This document shows, in pieces, positions 17,131-25,749 of a stretch of 64,000 nt of DNA (position 1 is the first letter of the stretch; every line of letters starts with the position of its first letter). A program made the translations under genes and the position numbers. Source of the DNA: Roseiarcus sp035606915 (GTDB lineage Bacteria; Pseudomonadota; Alphaproteobacteria; Rhizobiales; Beijerinckiaceae); the NCBI GenBank assembly GCA_035606915.1, contig DATNDU010000057.1, forward strand, positions 23,204-87,203, written 5' to 3'. The notes beneath the pieces were generated by a model. That model searched no databases. It saw only the letters and a program-made list of their open reading frames with translations, and was not told the DNA's origin.

Positions 17131-18749
17131 GCCACGGTCTCGAAGGGTTCGCGGGGGAGCGCCGTCTCCGGCACGCTGAGCAGAGCGGCGTCGAGACCGT
17201 AGCGGCTATCGTAATAGGCGGCGAGGCGTTTGGTCATCGCGGCGTCCGGCTCGGGCGCGACGTGCAACGCGCGCCCGAATCGGTAATGGGTGAGGACGCC
17301 CTCGCGCACCACGCAGTCGCCGTCCTTGTAGACGCGCGCGGCGTGGCGGAAGGTCGCCGCGAGGTCGGGGCCTGGTCGGTAGATCGCCACGTCGGCGCGT
17401 GCGCCGGGGCCAAGATGGCCGCGATCTCTAAGGCCGAGCAGCCGCGCCGGCGCGGCTCGGGTCATCACCGCGATCTCGGGCCAAGTGTATTCGCGCTTCA
17501 AGCCGCTGAGCGTCGTCACCGCCAGCGCCTCGGCGGGCAGCTTCTCCAGCCACTGAGCCCGCAGGTCGCGGCTCATCAGCAGCGCGAAAATCTCGGGATA
17601 AGTGGTGAACGGCGCGCCATTGGGATGATCGGTGGTGAAGAATATCCGCCACGGGTCGTCGATCAGCAGGAACAGTTCGAGCCCGATAATGAATTGCACG
17701 GCGTTGGCGAAAGCGCCGCTCTTGTACTTGTAAGGCAATATGCCGCCGCCATTGGCGTCGCCGTCGATGATGACATATTTGCGCGGATGGGCCTGGCCGC
17801 GGGCGGAGAACTGCCGCAACACGTCCGACGAGATGGTCACGGTCTGCCCGAACATCGCCTGGCCGACGTCGATGGTGACCGTCTTGGCGGCGTTGACGGC
17901 CTCGGCGAGCTTCGGCGCGGCTGAGGAGAAGCCGAGCTTGCCCTCCTTGCCGTAGGCGTAGAATTGCAGATGCGCGAGATGCAGCGGCAGGTCCTCGGCC
18001 GCCGCGATCGTCGCCAGCGCGGTCTCGAAATTGCCGGGCAGTCCGAGGTTGTTGCAATGCACGTGCAGGGGATGCGGCACGCCGAGATCGGCGACCGCCC
18101 GTTGCAGCGTCTTGACGATCTGCCGGCTGGAGACGCCGTAATGCGGCACGACATCGTCGAACGAGAACTGCCGCACATTGTCCTTGAACGCCGCGACGCC
18201 GCCGGCGTTGATGACTTTCAGCCCCAGTGCCTTGGAGGATTGCAGCGTCCAGGCGACGTGATCGCGGATCGCCGCCGGCCCGGCGCCGTCGCGCATCAGC
18301 GACAGGCCGAAATCGTCGTTGCCGAGAATGGCCAGGATCGCCTTGTCGATCACCGGCGTGTCGGCGAGCTCCAGATGCGCGTGCAGCGCGTTGTGCGGCG
18401 AGATGGCGGGCTCGACGACAGTGGTGAAGCCCATCTGCACATAGAGCTTGCCGGTCTCGAAGGTCGACCAGCCAGCGTTGGAGAGCGGCGTCGCGGAAGG
18501 CCTGGCGGTGCGGGCGCGGTGCTGCTCGGGCAGCAGCAGACGCGCGGTGTTCACATTGGCGCCGGCGATATGGGAGTGAATGTCGATCGCGCCGGCCATC
18601 ACCATGCAGCCGGAGGCGTCGAAGGACTCGTCGGCGCGCCCGTCTGGCGGCGCGGCGACGACACGCTCGCCTTCGAGCCAGAGATCGCCGATTTCATCGC
18701 GGCCGTTGGCGGGATCGAGAACGCGCCCGCCGGCGATGCGGGTCAACAT
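17118..18749 (-). CDS. fhcA: Formyltransferase/hydrolase complex subunit A (amidohydrolase)
   Basis: A 543-residue metal-dependent amidohydrolase homologous to FwdA/FmdA. It hydrolyses formyl-methylofuran to formate. The metal site is visible: HxH in IDIHSHIAGANVN, further ligands in LHVHCNNLGLPGNF and LHLAHLQFYAYG, and the Asp in FFTTDHPNGAPF. N- and C-terminal strands (LTRIAGGRVLDPANG; RADVAIYRPGP) form the composite beta-sandwich of the amidohydrolase superfamily. ATG 18749 overlaps fhcB by 7 bases. Confidence 0.97.
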   Translation of the reverse strand: MLTRIAGGRVLDPANGRDEIGDLWLEGERVVAAPPDGRADESFDASGCMVMAGAIDIHSHIAGANVNTARLLLPEQHRARTARPSATPLSNAGWSTFETGKLYVQMGFTTVVEPAISPHNALHAHLELADTPVIDKAILAILGNDDFGLSLMRDGAGPAAIRDHVAWTLQSSKALGLKVINAGGVAAFKDNVRQFSFDDVVPHYGVSSRQIVKTLQRAVADLGVPHPLHVHCNNLGLPGNFETALATIAAAEDLPLHLAHLQFYAYGKEGKLGFSSAAPKLAEAVNAAKTVTIDVGQAMFGQTVTISSDVLRQFSARGQAHPRKYVIIDGDANGGGILPYKYKSGAFANAVQFIIGLELFLLIDDPWRIFFTTDHPNGAPFTTYPEIFALLMSRDLRAQWLEKLPAEALAVTTLSGLKREYTWPEIAVMTRAAPARLLGLRDRGHLGPGARADVAIYRPGPDLAATFRHAARVYKDGDCVVREGVLTHYRFGRALHVAPEPDAAMTKRLAAYYDSRYGLDAALLSVPETALPREPFETVACLS

Positions 18750-19891
18750 GAGGACCGCTCCAGCCGGGCGCGAATCGCCGCCAGCGTCGCTGCGGCGGTC
18801 GGCGCGTTGGAGGCAGCCGTCGCCTTGCGCGCGACAAGCGCGCCGGCGCCGTCGTCGTACAGGATCGCGTCACCGTCGCGGCCGGGCCGCGCCACGGCGA
18901 AACGCACGCGCGCCGAAGCCAGCGAATCCGCCGCGCAGAGGGCGATGTCGACGGCTTGCGGGGCGGCGGCGCCGCCTGCGAGCGTCGATACCCAGATCAC
19001 GCAATCCGCCTCGCCGGAGGCGACGAGACGCCGGCCATTGTAGCGCCAGGGGTCGTGTTCGGGCCGGCCGCGCGCGAATCCGGTGCGCAGCGGAAACCCG
19101 GTCATCCAGCCACACACCGTCTGCACGCCGAGGCCATTGTCGCGCGCCGGCGCGGAAAGCGTCGAAAACCGCGTTGTCTCGTTGAGATCGCGCACCAGGC
19201 CGTGGATGGCCTCGATCGCCAGCGGCTCCAATTCCATTGCGTCCCAGAGCGCGACGCCGAACTTGGCGCCGCGCAGCCTCTCAGCCAGTTCCTCCACGCC
19301 GGCCGGCGCGGCGACGACGGGTCTTTGTTTGGCGCGCGCGCGCAGCGCCGCGAGGAACCGCAGCAGCGCCCTGCCGCCGATCGTCTCCGGCGAAGCGCCG
19401 AGGCGCTCGCTCTGGCGAGGGATGTCGCGGTCGTAAGGGCGCGCCGGCCGCGCGAGCCAATCGGGCGCGGCGACGGCGCCGACCAGCAGCACGACATCGG
19501 CCCGCACCGCCGCCTCCAACGGCGTGGTGAGCATGCCGCCGGTTTCGCGCAGCGGGTCGAGATCGCGCAGCAGCGCGTCGGACGCCGCGTGATCGAGCAC
19601 GCCGCCGGCGCGTTCCGCCAACAGCACCGCCTCGCGTGCGCCTTCGACGTCGGCGCCAAGATGGGCGAACACCGGCAGCTTGGAGGCGCGAATCAGGCGC
19701 TCAGCCTGGGCGACGGCCTGGTCGAACGTCGCTGGCGCGCCGTCGATCCAGGCGACGGTCGGCTCGCTGTGTTTCGCCGCGGCTATCGTCTCCTCCGTCG
19801 TCTCGCTCCGGGCCGATGCGGACCCGCCCTTGCGACCCCGCGAAGGTCGCCGCTCCATAATATGTGATACAGGTTCGGCCGCCTTGTCCAT
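18743..19891 (-). CDS. fhcB: Formyltransferase/hydrolase complex subunit B
   Basis: About 382 residues, homologous to the B subunit of formylmethanofuran dehydrogenase (molybdopterin-binding family). The N-terminal 4Fe-4S cysteine cluster of true dehydrogenase subunits is absent; only scattered single cysteines are visible. That agrees with the methylotroph complex acting as a hydrolase with no redox step. The likely conserved core starts at VAWIDGAPATFDQAVAQAE. The start is uncertain: ATG 19891 has GAGG nearby, ATG 19858 has no ribosome site, and the frame is open to 20026. It is the first gene of fhcBADC. Confidence 0.9.
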   Translation of the reverse strand: MDKAAEPVSHIMERRPSRGRKGGSASARSETTEETIAAAKHSEPTVAWIDGAPATFDQAVAQAERLIRASKLPVFAHLGADVEGAREAVLLAERAGGVLDHAASDALLRDLDPLRETGGMLTTPLEAAVRADVVLLVGAVAAPDWLARPARPYDRDIPRQSERLGASPETIGGRALLRFLAALRARAKQRPVVAAPAGVEELAERLRGAKFGVALWDAMELEPLAIEAIHGLVRDLNETTRFSTLSAPARDNGLGVQTVCGWMTGFPLRTGFARGRPEHDPWRYNGRRLVASGEADCVIWVSTLAGGAAAPQAVDIALCAADSLASARVRFAVARPGRDGDAILYDDGAGALVARKATAASNAPTAAATLAAIRARLERSSC

Positions 19892-20031
19892 GCGCCTCGG
19901 TAGGAAATTGTCCTGATTTCGGACCTGGCGGCGTGTGCAATTGTCGCCTGATGCAGTAAATGTTTCAGGTTTCACGGCTGCGCGGCCGGGTCGGTCGTCG
20001 GCGAGAGGCGGGGTTTTGCGCCACAAGCGAC

Positions 20032-20060
20032 TGGACAGACCGCCTCGCCATGCCTTTTAT
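20032..20060 (+). promoter_or_regulatory. Candidate sigma-70 promoter for the mch-fae operon
   Basis: TGGACA (20032-20037) and TTTTAT (20055-20060) are separated by 17 bases, in the 276-base divergent gap between fhcB and the ATP-grasp gene. It points toward the plus-strand operon and would give a leader of about 100 bases. The -10 element matches only four of six consensus positions, so this is a suggestion only. Confidence 0.35.
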
Positions 20061-20167
20061 ATGCGCCGGAGCAAGGGCCCGGTGACGATTCCAGGAAAAT
20101 CGGACGGAATCGCCATCGCAATTGCCCTCGCGATCGGCGGGCGCTGCGTTCACGCGGGCCGAGCGGC

Positions 20168-21271
20168 GTGAGCGGGCAGGCCGTGTTGCTTTTGGTCGCC
20201 ATTTCGGCGCGCGCGCTCGCTGTCGCGGCGCGGCGCGCCGGCTATGCCGTGGTCGCGATCGACGCCTTCGGCGACGGCGACGCCCGGTCAGCCGCTGACG
20301 CGATGGAGGTAGTGGAGAACGCGATGGAGGGATTCGCCGAGGTCGAGCTTGCGCCGGTTGTTGCGCGCTTGGCCCAAGCCTATGGGCCGGCTGGCCTGAT
20401 CTATGGATCGGGCTTCGACGATTGCCCGGCGCGGCTGGCTGAGATCGCGCGCGTTGTGCCGCTGTTGGGGGCCTCGCCGGAATCGCTGGCGCGCGCCAAA
20501 GACCCGCAAGTCTTCGCGCGAAGTTGCCAGGCCGCCGGCATCGCCCACCCCGAGATTCGGTTTTCGCCGCCCGACGCGCCGGCGCAATGGCTGCTCAAGC
20601 GGCGCGGCGGCTCGGGTGGGCTGCATGTCGCGGCGGCGACGGCGCGGGCGCGCAAGCTCGGCGATTACTGGCAACGCCGGGTCGAGGGCGGCGCGGTGTC
20701 GTTGTTGTTCGTGCGCGACGGCCAGGCGCTGACGCCGATCGCCTGGAGCGAGCAGTGGAGCGCGCCCTGCGCCGCGACGCCGTTTCGCTATGGCGGCGCC
20801 GCTGGGCCGATCGCGGTCGACGCGCCGAGGGGATTGCTGGCGGCGTTGGCGCGGCTGACGCGCAGGCTCGGCATTCGCGGGCTCGCCAGCGCCGATTTTC
20901 TCAATGACGGCGAACAATTGTGGCTGCTGGAGATCAACCCGCGTCCCGGCGCGACGCTCGACGTTTTTGACGACGACAACGACCCGCTGCTGACGCGGCA
21001 TATCGACGCCATCGTCGGGCGTCGGCCGGCGCCGTCGAAGCCGCGCGCGCCGCGGGCGGCCGAGATCGTCTACGCCGAAGCCGACGCCGCAGCGCCGCAG
21101 GGCGACTGGCCACATTGGGGCGCCGACCGTCCCGCGCCGGGAACCCGCATTCCCGCCGGGGCGCCGTTGTGCACGGTATTGGCGGCCGGCGCGAGCGCGG
21201 CGGAGGCGAAAGCGCAAGTCAGAGAGCGATCCAGGCGCATCCAATCCTGGCTTCAGGAGGGAGGCCGATGA
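20168..21271 (+). CDS. ATP-grasp protein of the methylotroph H4MPT gene island (COG2232-like)
   Basis: A 367-residue ATP-grasp enzyme with a GTG start. Its N-terminus is a Rossmann-like lid domain (VLLLVAISARALAVAARRAGY). The ATP-binding Lys lies in QWLLKRRGGSGGLHV, and the Mg/ATP motif LWLLEINPRPGATLDVFD is near residue 260. The C-terminal 70 residues are biotin-carboxylase-like. It probably corresponds to the conserved island gene called orf17 in Methylobacterium; that match is from memory. An amino acid or glutamate ligase step in H4MPT or methylofuran assembly is an inference. Its stop overlaps mch by 4 bases. Confidence 0.8.
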   Translation: MSGQAVLLLVAISARALAVAARRAGYAVVAIDAFGDGDARSAADAMEVVENAMEGFAEVELAPVVARLAQAYGPAGLIYGSGFDDCPARLAEIARVVPLLGASPESLARAKDPQVFARSCQAAGIAHPEIRFSPPDAPAQWLLKRRGGSGGLHVAAATARARKLGDYWQRRVEGGAVSLLFVRDGQALTPIAWSEQWSAPCAATPFRYGGAAGPIAVDAPRGLLAALARLTRRLGIRGLASADFLNDGEQLWLLEINPRPGATLDVFDDDNDPLLTRHIDAIVGRRPAPSKPRAPRAAEIVYAEADAAAPQGDWPHWGADRPAPGTRIPAGAPLCTVLAAGASAAEAKAQVRERSRRIQSWLQEGGR

Positions 21272-22239
21272 GTGGCGTATCGTCTGTCAGCGTCAACGAA
21301 GGCGCCTCGAAATGGGTCGACTGGCTGCGCGCGAATTCCGCGCGGCTGGAGATCGACATCCAGACCGGGCCGCTCGGGGAAACCCTGATCGACGCCGGCG
21401 TCGGCCGGCGGGGCGGCGTCGAGGCCGGCCTGGCGATCGCCAGGATTTGCCTGGGCGGTCTCGGCGAGGTGACGCTGGCCAGCGACGCGACGATTCGCCG
21501 CTGGCCTTGGACGCTCAGCGTGCGCTCCTCGCAGCCGGTCATCGCCTGCCTCGGCAGCCAATACGCCGGCTGGAGCCTCGCCCATGGGGAGGGGCGAACG
21601 GCGTTTTTCGCCCTCGGCTCCGGGCCGGCGCGCGCGCTGGCGCAGAAGGAAGCGCTGTTTGCGGAACTGGGCTATCGCGACCAGGCGGCGCTGACGACGC
21701 TGGTCATCGAAAGCGGCCGCGCGCCGCCGCCGGAGATCGTCGCCAAGGTCGCCGACGGTTGCGGACTGCCGCCCTCGGCGCTGACCGTCATCTATGCGCC
21801 GACGCAGAGCCTGGCCGGCGGCGTGCAGGTGGTCGCGCGGGTGCTGGAAGTAGCGTTGCACAAGGCGCATGCGTTGAAGTTCCCGCTGGAGCGCATCGTC
21901 GACGGACTCGGCGCGGCGCCGCTGTCGCCGCCGCATCCCGATTTCATGACCGCGATGGGCCGCACCAATGACGCCATCATCTACGGCGGCCGCGTCCAAC
22001 TGTTCGTCACCGGGCCTGCCGACGACGCCAAGGCGCTCGCGGGAGCCCTGCCGAGCAGCGCCTCGCGCGATTACGGCGCGCCGTTTCGCGACATCTTCAA
22101 GCGTTTCAAGGGCGATTTCTACGCCATCGATCCGATGCTGTTCAGCCCCGCCGAGACGCTGGTGACGGCAATCGAATCAGGCGCGACGTTCCGCGCCGGC
22201 AAGGTCGACGAGGCGCTGCTCAACGCCTCGTTCGGCTGA
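21268..22239 (+). CDS. mch: Methenyltetrahydromethanopterin cyclohydrolase
   Basis: A 323-residue enzyme that hydrolyses methenyl-H4MPT to formyl-H4MPT, the step feeding FhcD. Family blocks include GETLIDAGVGRRGGVEAGL, TLASDATIRRWPWTLSVRSS, GWSLAHGEGRTAFFALGSGP, and the C-terminal GRTNDAIIYGGRVQLFV. The ATG overlaps the upstream stop and has a clear AGGAGGGAGG ribosome site. No methylene-H4MPT dehydrogenase (mtdB) gene is in this window, so that step must be encoded elsewhere. Confidence 0.97.
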   Translation: MSGVSSVSVNEGASKWVDWLRANSARLEIDIQTGPLGETLIDAGVGRRGGVEAGLAIARICLGGLGEVTLASDATIRRWPWTLSVRSSQPVIACLGSQYAGWSLAHGEGRTAFFALGSGPARALAQKEALFAELGYRDQAALTTLVIESGRAPPPEIVAKVADGCGLPPSALTVIYAPTQSLAGGVQVVARVLEVALHKAHALKFPLERIVDGLGAAPLSPPHPDFMTAMGRTNDAIIYGGRVQLFVTGPADDAKALAGALPSSASRDYGAPFRDIFKRFKGDFYAIDPMLFSPAETLVTAIESGATFRAGKVDEALLNASFG

Positions 22240-23123
22240 TGGGCGGGGCGAAGCGAATCCTGCTCGTCAGCGACACCCGCGATTGGCATGCGCGGCGGAT
22301 GGAGGAGGCCTATGCGGCCAGGGGCGTCGAGACGACGCGGTTCGACCTCGCGGCCTGCGGCTTCGCCACCACGAGCCCGAGCGGCCTTGATCTTCCAGGC
22401 TTTTCCGCCCTACCCGACGCCGTCCACGTGCGCACGATGGCCGCCGGCACGTTCGAGGCGATCACCAAGCGGCTCGGCGTCCTGCATGCGCTCGACCGTT
22501 GGGGCGTGCGCGTCGTCAACGCGCCGCGCGCCGTCGAAGCCTGCGTCGATAAGTCGATGACGAGCTTTCTTGTCGCGCGCGCGGGCCTGCCGACGCCCGA
22601 CACCTGGACGATGGAATCCTTCGAGGCGGCGCGCGCGCTGACGCGGCGCGAGATCGAACGTGGACCGCTGGTGCTAAAGCCGCTGTTCGGCGCGCAGGGC
22701 AAGGGTCTGCGCCTGATCCGCGCCGCGGACGATCTGCCGGCGCCGCAGGAGATGGCGGGGGTCTATTATTTGCAGCGCTTCGAGCCGGTCGAGGGCGAGG
22801 ATTTCCGCGATTTCCGCCTCTTCGTCTCCGGCGGACGGGTGGTGGCGACAATGATGCGGCGCGCGCCGACCTGGATCACCAATGTCAAGCAGGGCGGCAT
22901 GCCGGTCGCCGTGCCGCGCGACGCCGCGCTAGAGGAGCTGGCGATCGCGGCGGCGCGCGCCGTCGGGGCCGAGATCGCCGGTGTCGACGTAATCGTCGGC
23001 CGCAACGGCGCGCGTGTGCTGGAGGTCAACAGCATGCCGGCATGGAGCGGATTGCAGAAGGTGACATCCGTCGACATCGCCGGCGCCATCGCCGACGACG
23101 TGCTGCGGCGGCTGCCGGCTTGA
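22239..23123 (+). CDS. RimK-like ATP-grasp ligase of the H4MPT gene island
   Basis: A 294-residue ATP-grasp protein of the RimK/COG0189 type. Features are a Rossmann-like first domain (ILLVSDTRDWHARRMEEAY), RVVNAPRAVEACVDKSMTSF, the ATP Lys in LVLKPLFGAQGKGLRLI, a second ATP contact (YLQRFEPVEGEDFRDFRLFV), and the metal motif VLEVNSMPAWSGLQKV. It is probably the equivalent of orf5 in Methylobacterium islands. Archaeal relatives such as MptN add glutamate to tetrahydromethanopterin, so a glutamyl-ligase role on H4MPT or methylofuran is plausible. The start overlaps the mch stop by one base (TGATG). Confidence 0.85.
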   Translation: MGGAKRILLVSDTRDWHARRMEEAYAARGVETTRFDLAACGFATTSPSGLDLPGFSALPDAVHVRTMAAGTFEAITKRLGVLHALDRWGVRVVNAPRAVEACVDKSMTSFLVARAGLPTPDTWTMESFEAARALTRREIERGPLVLKPLFGAQGKGLRLIRAADDLPAPQEMAGVYYLQRFEPVEGEDFRDFRLFVSGGRVVATMMRRAPTWITNVKQGGMPVAVPRDAALEELAIAAARAVGAEIAGVDVIVGRNGARVLEVNSMPAWSGLQKVTSVDIAGAIADDVLRRLPA

Positions 23124-23998
23124 GCGCCATCGCGCCGGCCTATATCGCCGCCTGCCTGGCCGAACTCGAAGCGCTGAAGCCCGGCAACGTGCATCGGCAC
23201 GCCCAGGGCCACGGCATGACGGTGGCGGATTTCGAGCGCAGCGCCCGCGTCAGCGCGCCGGCGATCGCCCGTCGCGGGGCTCGCGTCGGCGCGCGGGTGC
23301 GCGAGGCGATCGTCGCCACCCGAGCGGCCGTCGGGCAGAACACCAATCTCGGCATCGCGCTGCTGTGCGCGCCGCTTGCCGCCGCCGCCGAGCGCGGCGG
23401 AGTTTTGCGCGCCGATCTCGCCGCCGTGCTCGCTGAACTCGATATCGGCGACGCCCGCGACGTGTTCGCCGCTATCGTTCTGGCCAATCCCGGCGGCCTC
23501 GGGTCGGCGCCGGCGCATGACGTGCGCGCGCCTGCCGACGTCGGCCTGCGCGAGGCAATGGCGGCGGCCGCGCAGCGCGATCTCGTGGCGCGACAATTCG
23601 CCAACGGATTCGCCGACGTGCTCGGTCTCGGCGGCGAGACTTACGCCGCTGTTTGTGCGGCCGGCGGCTCGTCGGCGGCGGCGGCGCAAGCGGTCTATCT
23701 GGCTTTCCTCAGCGCCCATCCCGATTCGCATATTGCGCGCAAGTTCAGCGTCGAGACGGCCGAGGCGGTGCGCGCCGACGCCGCCAAGCGCGTCGCGGCG
23801 CTCGAACGCGCGCCCGCTGCGGCGCGGGCCGAGGCGCTCGCCGCATGGGACGCGGACCTGAAGCGGCGCGGGCTCAACCCCGGGGCCTGCGCCGACCTCA
23901 CCGTGGCGACGCTTTTTGCCGCATTCCTCGCCTCCAAGTGCGAGGAATGGCCCGCATGTGCGACGAACGGCTTGCCCCGCCCGCGCAACAATGATTGA
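23120..23998 (+). CDS. CitG/MdcB-like (triphosphoribosyl-dephospho-CoA synthase fold) island protein
   Basis: A 292-residue protein with a TTG start overlapping the previous stop by 4 bases. It has the CitG-family N-terminus (ACLAELEALKPGNVHRHAQG) and the later blocks GQNTNLGIALLCAPLA and VLANPGGLGSAPAHDV. In citrate lyase systems the family transfers a ribosyl-phosphate unit to dephospho-CoA. Citrate lyase genes are absent here, and its position between the RimK-like gene and fae matches orf7 of methylotroph islands. A ribosyl-phosphate transfer in H4MPT side-chain synthesis is a reasonable guess, not a demonstrated role. Confidence 0.8.
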   Translation: MSAIAPAYIAACLAELEALKPGNVHRHAQGHGMTVADFERSARVSAPAIARRGARVGARVREAIVATRAAVGQNTNLGIALLCAPLAAAAERGGVLRADLAAVLAELDIGDARDVFAAIVLANPGGLGSAPAHDVRAPADVGLREAMAAAAQRDLVARQFANGFADVLGLGGETYAAVCAAGGSSAAAAQAVYLAFLSAHPDSHIARKFSVETAEAVRADAAKRVAALERAPAAARAEALAAWDADLKRRGLNPGACADLTVATLFAAFLASKCEEWPACATNGLPRPRNND

Positions 23999-24141
23999 CT
24001 AGCTTGCGCGGCCGCGGTGGCCGTGCCTATCCGGCCAACCGATTCCACTTAGCGCGTGGGATGCTGACAACAAGGATAGCCGGTCGGCGGCCCTCGGGCG
24101 CCGCGATCCGGAAGGCCCGTATGTTTGCTGGGAGGAATTAC

Positions 24142-24651
24142 ATGCCTAAGATTACAAAGATGTGCGTCGGCGAGTCCTTGGTCGGCGACGGTAACGAAGT
24201 CGCCCATATCGACCTTCTCATCGGGCCGCGCGGCAGCGCCGTCGAGACCGCTTTCGCCAATGCGTTGTGCAACAACAAGGACGGCTTCACCTCGCTGCTG
24301 GCGGTCATCGCGCCGAATCTGTTGACCAAACCCGCCACCGTCATGTTCAACAAGGTGACGATCAAGGGCGCCAAGCAGGCGGTGCAGATGTTCGGCCCGG
24401 CGCAGCACGGCGTCGCCAAGGCGGTCGCCGATTCCGTCGCCGACGGCACGATTCCCGCCTGGGAAGCCGATGACCTGTTCATCTGCGTCGGCGTGTTCAT
24501 CCATTGGGAAGCCAACGACGACAAGAAGATCCAGGATTTCAATTACAAGGCGACCAAGGAAGCGATCGAGCGCGCCGTCGCCGGCCACCCGACGCCCCAG
24601 GAGGTGGTCTCCAAGCGCGATTCCGCCAAGCATCCCTTCGCCCCGAACTGA
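24142..24651 (+). CDS. fae: Formaldehyde-activating enzyme
   Basis: A 169-residue protein, exactly the family length. It condenses formaldehyde with H4MPT to methylene-H4MPT, the entry point of the pathway. Active-site His is in VGDGNEVAHIDLLIGPRG; other hallmarks are NNKDGFTSLLAVIAPNL, VTIKGAKQAVQMFGPAQHG, and the C-terminal KHPFAPN. ATG 24142 has a GGGAGGA ribosome site 6 bases upstream. An in-frame upstream extension to 23995 is not protein-like. The 143-base gap after the CitG-like gene could carry a separate promoter, as Fae is usually made in large amounts, but I see no clear one. Confidence 0.98.
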   Translation: MPKITKMCVGESLVGDGNEVAHIDLLIGPRGSAVETAFANALCNNKDGFTSLLAVIAPNLLTKPATVMFNKVTIKGAKQAVQMFGPAQHGVAKAVADSVADGTIPAWEADDLFICVGVFIHWEANDDKKIQDFNYKATKEAIERAVAGHPTPQEVVSKRDSAKHPFAPN

Positions 24652-24658
24652 GGCGATC

Positions 24659-24681
24659 GCCGGGAGCGCTTGGCTCCCGGC
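24659..24681 (+). terminator. Terminator after fae
   Basis: A 9-bp perfect stem (GCCGGGAGC / GCTCCCGGC) with a 5-base loop starts 8 bases after the fae stop and is followed by the pyrimidine-rich TCTCTTCTAT. It also lies just beyond the convergent pyrD stop. Confidence 0.55.
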
Positions 24682-24687
24682 TCTCTT

Positions 24688-25746
24688 CTATAAACCGCGC
24701 GCCGCTATCTCCTCGGCGCGGGTGCCCACGCATCCCTTCAGCGAAGGCAGTCCGCGCCGCGAGAGTTCGGCGCCGAGGCCGCGCAGGATCTCGCCCACAA
24801 GGCCGGGCCCGCGATAAATCAATCCGGTGTAGATCTGGATCAGCGTTGCGCCCGCCTCGATCTTGGCGAGCGCGGTTTCAATGTTTTCCACGCCCCCGAC
24901 GCCGATGATCGGCAGCGCGCCGCCGCAGCGCAAGTAGCAGCGTGCGACGAGGCGCGTCGATAGCTCGAAGATCGGCCGGCCAGAGAGACCGCCAGTCTCC
25001 GTGGCCGCCGGCGACGCCAGCGTCGCTGGCCGGCCGACGGAAGTATTGGCGACAATGAGCCCATCGACGCGCCGCGCCAGCGCAACGGCGAGCACGTCTT
25101 CGAGTTGTTCGGCGGCGAGATCGGGCGAAATCTTCACCAGCGTCGGCCGTCGCGGCGACGCGCGGTCGCGCGCGGCGAGTACGGCGGCGACGAGCGCGTC
25201 GAAATCGCCGCGCGCATGCAAGTTGCGCAAACCCGGCGTGTTGGGTGAGGAAATGTTGATGGTGAAATAGTCCGCGTAAGGCGCAAACGTCTCGATCCCC
25301 GCGACGTAATCGGCAATGCGGTCGGCAGCGTCCTTGTTGGGGCCGATGTTGACGCCAATCAAGCCGCGCCGCCGGGCGCGACTCAGTCGCGTCGTCGCGG
25401 CGGCGTAGCCATCGTTATTGAAACCCATGCGGTTGACGATGGCCCCGTCGGCCTTCAGCCGGAATAGGCGCGGCTTGGGATTGCCGGCCTGCGGCTTCGG
25501 CGTCAGCGTGCCGATCTCGACGAAACCGAAACCGAGCCGACCGAGGCCGTCGACCGCCTCGGCGCTTTTGTCGAAACCCGCCGCCAGCCCCAACGGATTA
25601 GGAAACGCGAGCCCGAAAGCCTCGACCCGCAGGCGCGGGTCGGCGTCGGGTCGAGCGGAGAATGGATAGGCGGCAACGGCGCGAATCGCTGCGCGATGCG
25701 CGGTCTCCGGCGCAAGCCGGCCAAGCAGCGAGGCGGCGAGCCGCAC
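24688..25746 (-). CDS. pyrD: Dihydroorotate dehydrogenase (quinone), class 2
   Basis: A 352-residue membrane-associated flavoenzyme that oxidises dihydroorotate to orotate with quinone. The FMN site begins GLAAGFDKSAEAVDGLGRLG, the substrate loop is GAIVNRMGFNNDGY, the base Ser is in FTINISSPNTPGLRNL, and the late FMN phosphate site is IIGVGGVENIETALAKIEAG. The amphipathic N-terminal helix region places it in class 2. It starts at GTG 25746, three bases after the DUF952 stop. Confidence 0.95.
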   Translation of the reverse strand: MRLAASLLGRLAPETAHRAAIRAVAAYPFSARPDADPRLRVEAFGLAFPNPLGLAAGFDKSAEAVDGLGRLGFGFVEIGTLTPKPQAGNPKPRLFRLKADGAIVNRMGFNNDGYAAATTRLSRARRRGLIGVNIGPNKDAADRIADYVAGIETFAPYADYFTINISSPNTPGLRNLHARGDFDALVAAVLAARDRASPRRPTLVKISPDLAAEQLEDVLAVALARRVDGLIVANTSVGRPATLASPAATETGGLSGRPIFELSTRLVARCYLRCGGALPIIGVGGVENIETALAKIEAGATLIQIYTGLIYRGPGLVGEILRGLGAELSRRGLPSLKGCVGTRAEEIAARGL

Positions 25747-25749
25747 GGG

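Noticed and set aside
18743..18749. Complete formylmethanofuran dehydrogenase (redox) complex
   Set aside because: Electron-transfer subunits are absent from the cluster, and FhcB lacks the cluster-binding cysteines.
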